64,000 nt of DNA from Cacajao melanocephalus (taxonomy: Eukaryota > Chordata > Mammalia > Primates > Pitheciidae): contig CAUYLG010047084.1 in assembly GCA_963573385.1 (NCBI GenBank), forward strand, positions 100,466-164,465. The letters run 5' to 3'. The notes beneath the pieces are model-generated. The model made no database searches. It was not told the DNA's origin and saw only the letters and a list, made by a program, of their open reading frames with translations. A program made the translations under genes and the position numbers. Position 1 is the first letter of the stretch; every line of letters starts with the position of its first letter. Of this stretch, positions 62,536 through 64,000 are shown in pieces.

Positions 62536-62970
62536 TGCATATGGAGACAAAAGTGACTCCATCTTGGATGCTAATCCACCATGTTGACTTCTGATTGGCC
62601 CGAATCCTGTGAATGCCTCCTGATTTCTGTTTTGTTTACTGTCCTTAGTTTTAGAAGATATACTCCCATTTTTAGATCAAAGCAACCTTGATGTTATCGC
62701 ACAAATTATAGGCTGTGACTCACGTAGCATTCTCACCTGTTCCGGAGGGTTGCCTTTCATTGTCTTGCTGGAGCACGTATACCTTTTCCCTGTGGTGTAA
62801 AGCCCTGGGTCTGAGGAGTAACAATTGGAGATCTGCTTGTCTTGTGGCCACCCAAGACCACGCTTCTGTCTGTAAGTTCTCTTAATAAATCAACCAATAC
62901 CGACAAACTGGATTTATTTGCCTCCTTCTTTGGTTTCTTGGCTCCTTTGGCATTTGCGGGCTACTTGGCA
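62536..62970 (+). mobile_element. ERV1-like solo LTR, sense
   Basis: This is a 435-bp segment with TG...CA ends and a 4-bp target duplication TATG (62,532-62,535 and 62,971-62,974), typical for class I endogenous retrovirus LTRs. Internal text includes GACTCCATCTTGGATGCTAA, TGTTTTGTTTACTGTCCTTAG, GTCTTGTGGCCACCCAAGAC, and a CTTAATAAATC polyadenylation hexamer at about 62,881. No viral genes are present. The family is not named. Confidence 0.8.
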
Positions 62971-62974
62971 TATG

Positions 62975-63190
62975 TGGCCTCTTCATGGAACAATGTGCAT
63001 GTGGTAAAATAGAAACAAAGGGAATGATGAGTAAAGAAGGATGAGATTGGAGAGGGACACATGGAGGGTTAGATGTGGTGTTTCTTAGAATAGTGGCTAC
63101 ATAAGTGATCACTGTATTGCTTTTAAAAACATTCATTTTATAAATATTCTTGTATATATTTAATATTTAATAAAAACAAAATTTCAAAGA
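62975..63190 (+). mobile_element. LINE-1 3' end, sense, after the LTR
   Basis: AGAAACAAAGGGAATGATGAG, TAGAATAGTGGCTACATAAG and TTATAAATATTCTTGTATATA continue the L1 3' region broken by the solo LTR. Confidence 0.65.
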
Positions 63191-63194
63191 TCTT

Positions 63195-63466
63195 TGGAGT
63201 TGAGGAGATAAGAGAAGTTTATCACAGCATTATTTCATGCTGGAAACTGGGAAACAGCAAAAGTCACATAAGAGACTGGTTAAATAAATTAAGGTACATC
63301 TATACAACAGAAAAGCATGCAGGAATGAAGGATGATGTGTTAGAAATGTATGTACTGATAGGAAAGATATTCCTGGTAGAGCAGGTGAAAGAAGAAAGTT
63401 ACAGAACAACATGGTATCTTATTTGGATAAGGAACATATAAAAATACATGTAAATATGAGTATAAG
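63195..63466 (+). mobile_element. Second LINE-1-like 3' fragment, sense
   Basis: CATGCTGGAAACTGGGAAAC, GAGACTGGTTAAATAAATTA, AGGTACATCTATACAACAG and CAGAACAACATGGTATCTTA match another old L1/HAL1 3' segment. Confidence 0.7.
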
Positions 63467-63467
63467 A

Positions 63468-63590
63468 AGTGATGCCTATAATCCCAGCATCTTGGGAGGT
63501 CGAGGTGGGAGGATTGCTTGAGGCTGGGAGTTCAAGGCTGTAGTTAACTGTGATTGTGCCATTGCACTGCAGTCGATCTGGGGGTTAATG
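63468..63590 (+). mobile_element. Alu right-monomer-like (FRAM) fragment, sense
   Basis: GCCTATAATCCCAGCATCTTG, GAGGATTGCTTGAGGCTGGG, GTTCAAGGCTGTAGTTAACTG and GTGCCATTGCACTGCAG form a single Alu right arm without the left monomer or an A-tail. Confidence 0.82.
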
Positions 63591-63813
63591 TTAGGATTAT
63601 ATTTAATTTATTTTCTTAATTTCTCCTGGTTTTCTACCACAGACATTATTACTGTTATATCAAAACCATGTCAGAGAAAGAATAACAAAGAATGTCTAAA
63701 AAAATCAGAAAGAAGAACGTAAATATAAAATATTTGGAAGTGACCTTCACAAAATATGCTTCTTATTCTCTTATTCTCTTTTTAGAGCTAAAAGAAAACT
63801 TAATGATAAGTAG

Positions 63814-63817
<4 letters not shown>

Positions 63818-63847
<30 letters not shown>
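63818..63847 (+). repeat. (TG)n microsatellite
   Basis: About 15 pure TG units are present. Confidence 0.97.
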
Positions 63848-63850
<3 letters not shown>

Positions 63851-63927
63851 TTCCGGCTAAATATAATAAAGTGAAACTCTTGCCAATTTAATTTGGGTTA
63901 AAACAATCCCTTTCCAGGTGATGGAAT

Positions 63928-63929
<2 letters not shown>

Positions 63930-63959
<30 letters not shown>
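63930..63959 (+). repeat. Poly(A) run of about 30
   Basis: The run follows CAGGTGATGGAATGC. It is followed by ATATGTATGTG and a shorter A9 run. Confidence 0.95.
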
Positions 63960-63962
<3 letters not shown>

Positions 63963-63983
63963 GTATGTGAAAAAAAAACAAAA

Positions 63984-64000
63984 ATGGTGGGCACGGTGGG
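63984..64000 (+). mobile_element. Possible start of an Alu cut by the window edge
   Basis: The last bases, TGGTGGGCACGGTGGG, resemble an Alu 5' end. Too little is present to be sure. Confidence 0.4.

Noticed and set aside
62536..62970. Possible complete endogenous retrovirus
   Set aside because: There is only one LTR with a short target duplication on both sides and no gag, pol or env-like sequence, so it is a solo LTR.

Overview
The window is primate, almost certainly human, nuclear DNA. It is saturated with Alu elements of J and S types, which are primate-specific, together with MaLR LTRs (THE1/MST/MLT1), old LINE-1 and LINE-2, MIR SINEs, hAT-Charlie and Tigger DNA transposons, and AT-rich non-coding DNA between them. 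I found no functional protein-coding gene, and no open frame looks like an exon of a known gene apart from one dead retrocopy. The window is best read as intergenic or deep intronic sequence.

Layout. 1-7.6 kb: mostly unique AT-rich DNA with a MIR, an antisense Alu, an old L1 3' fragment and a truncated Alu with a GA-rich tail. 7.6-9.9 kb: a LINE-2 copy split by an antisense Alu that carries a long TTCC microsatellite. 10-16.4 kb: four antisense Alus, L2, MIR and L1 pieces and a MER5A. 16.4-22.5 kb: mostly unique DNA, two head-to-tail Alus inside one target duplication, and a tail-only Alu remnant. 22.5-26 kb: a decayed sense L1 broken by a THE1 solo LTR and an Alu. 26-29.5 kb: L2, an Alu with a long purine tail, and a nest in which an L1 holds a Tigger-like transposon that itself holds another insert. 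30.3 kb: a U6 snRNA pseudogene. 31-34.6 kb: an MST-type solo LTR with perfect TSD, Alu pieces, and a cyclin B2 processed pseudogene lying inside an LTR-like repeat. 35-42 kb: an MLT1-like LTR, hAT elements, and an antisense L2 broken by three Alus and a MIR. 42-50 kb: the most repeat-poor part. 50-54.4 kb: an MLT1/MST solo LTR with perfect TSD, and an antisense L2 interrupted by another MaLR LTR and by a mariner-like element with terminal inverted repeats. 54-60 kb: Alus, MIR and an L1 fragment. 60.9-63.5 kb: sense L1 3' halves with an ERV1-like solo LTR. 63.5-64 kb: an Alu right monomer, a TG microsatellite and a long A-run.

The two gene-derived items are both dead copies: a CCNB2 retropseudogene on the minus strand (33.2-34.5 kb) and a U6 copy on the plus strand (30.3 kb). 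No genes act together here. The value of the window is as a record of nested transposition. Its oddest junction is the CCNB2 retrocopy, which is flanked by a perfect 20-bp inverted repeat of the host element instead of an ordinary direct target-site duplication. I did not find evidence of a new biological system. Repeat family names come from recognising consensus sequences by eye and should be confirmed with RepeatMasker.
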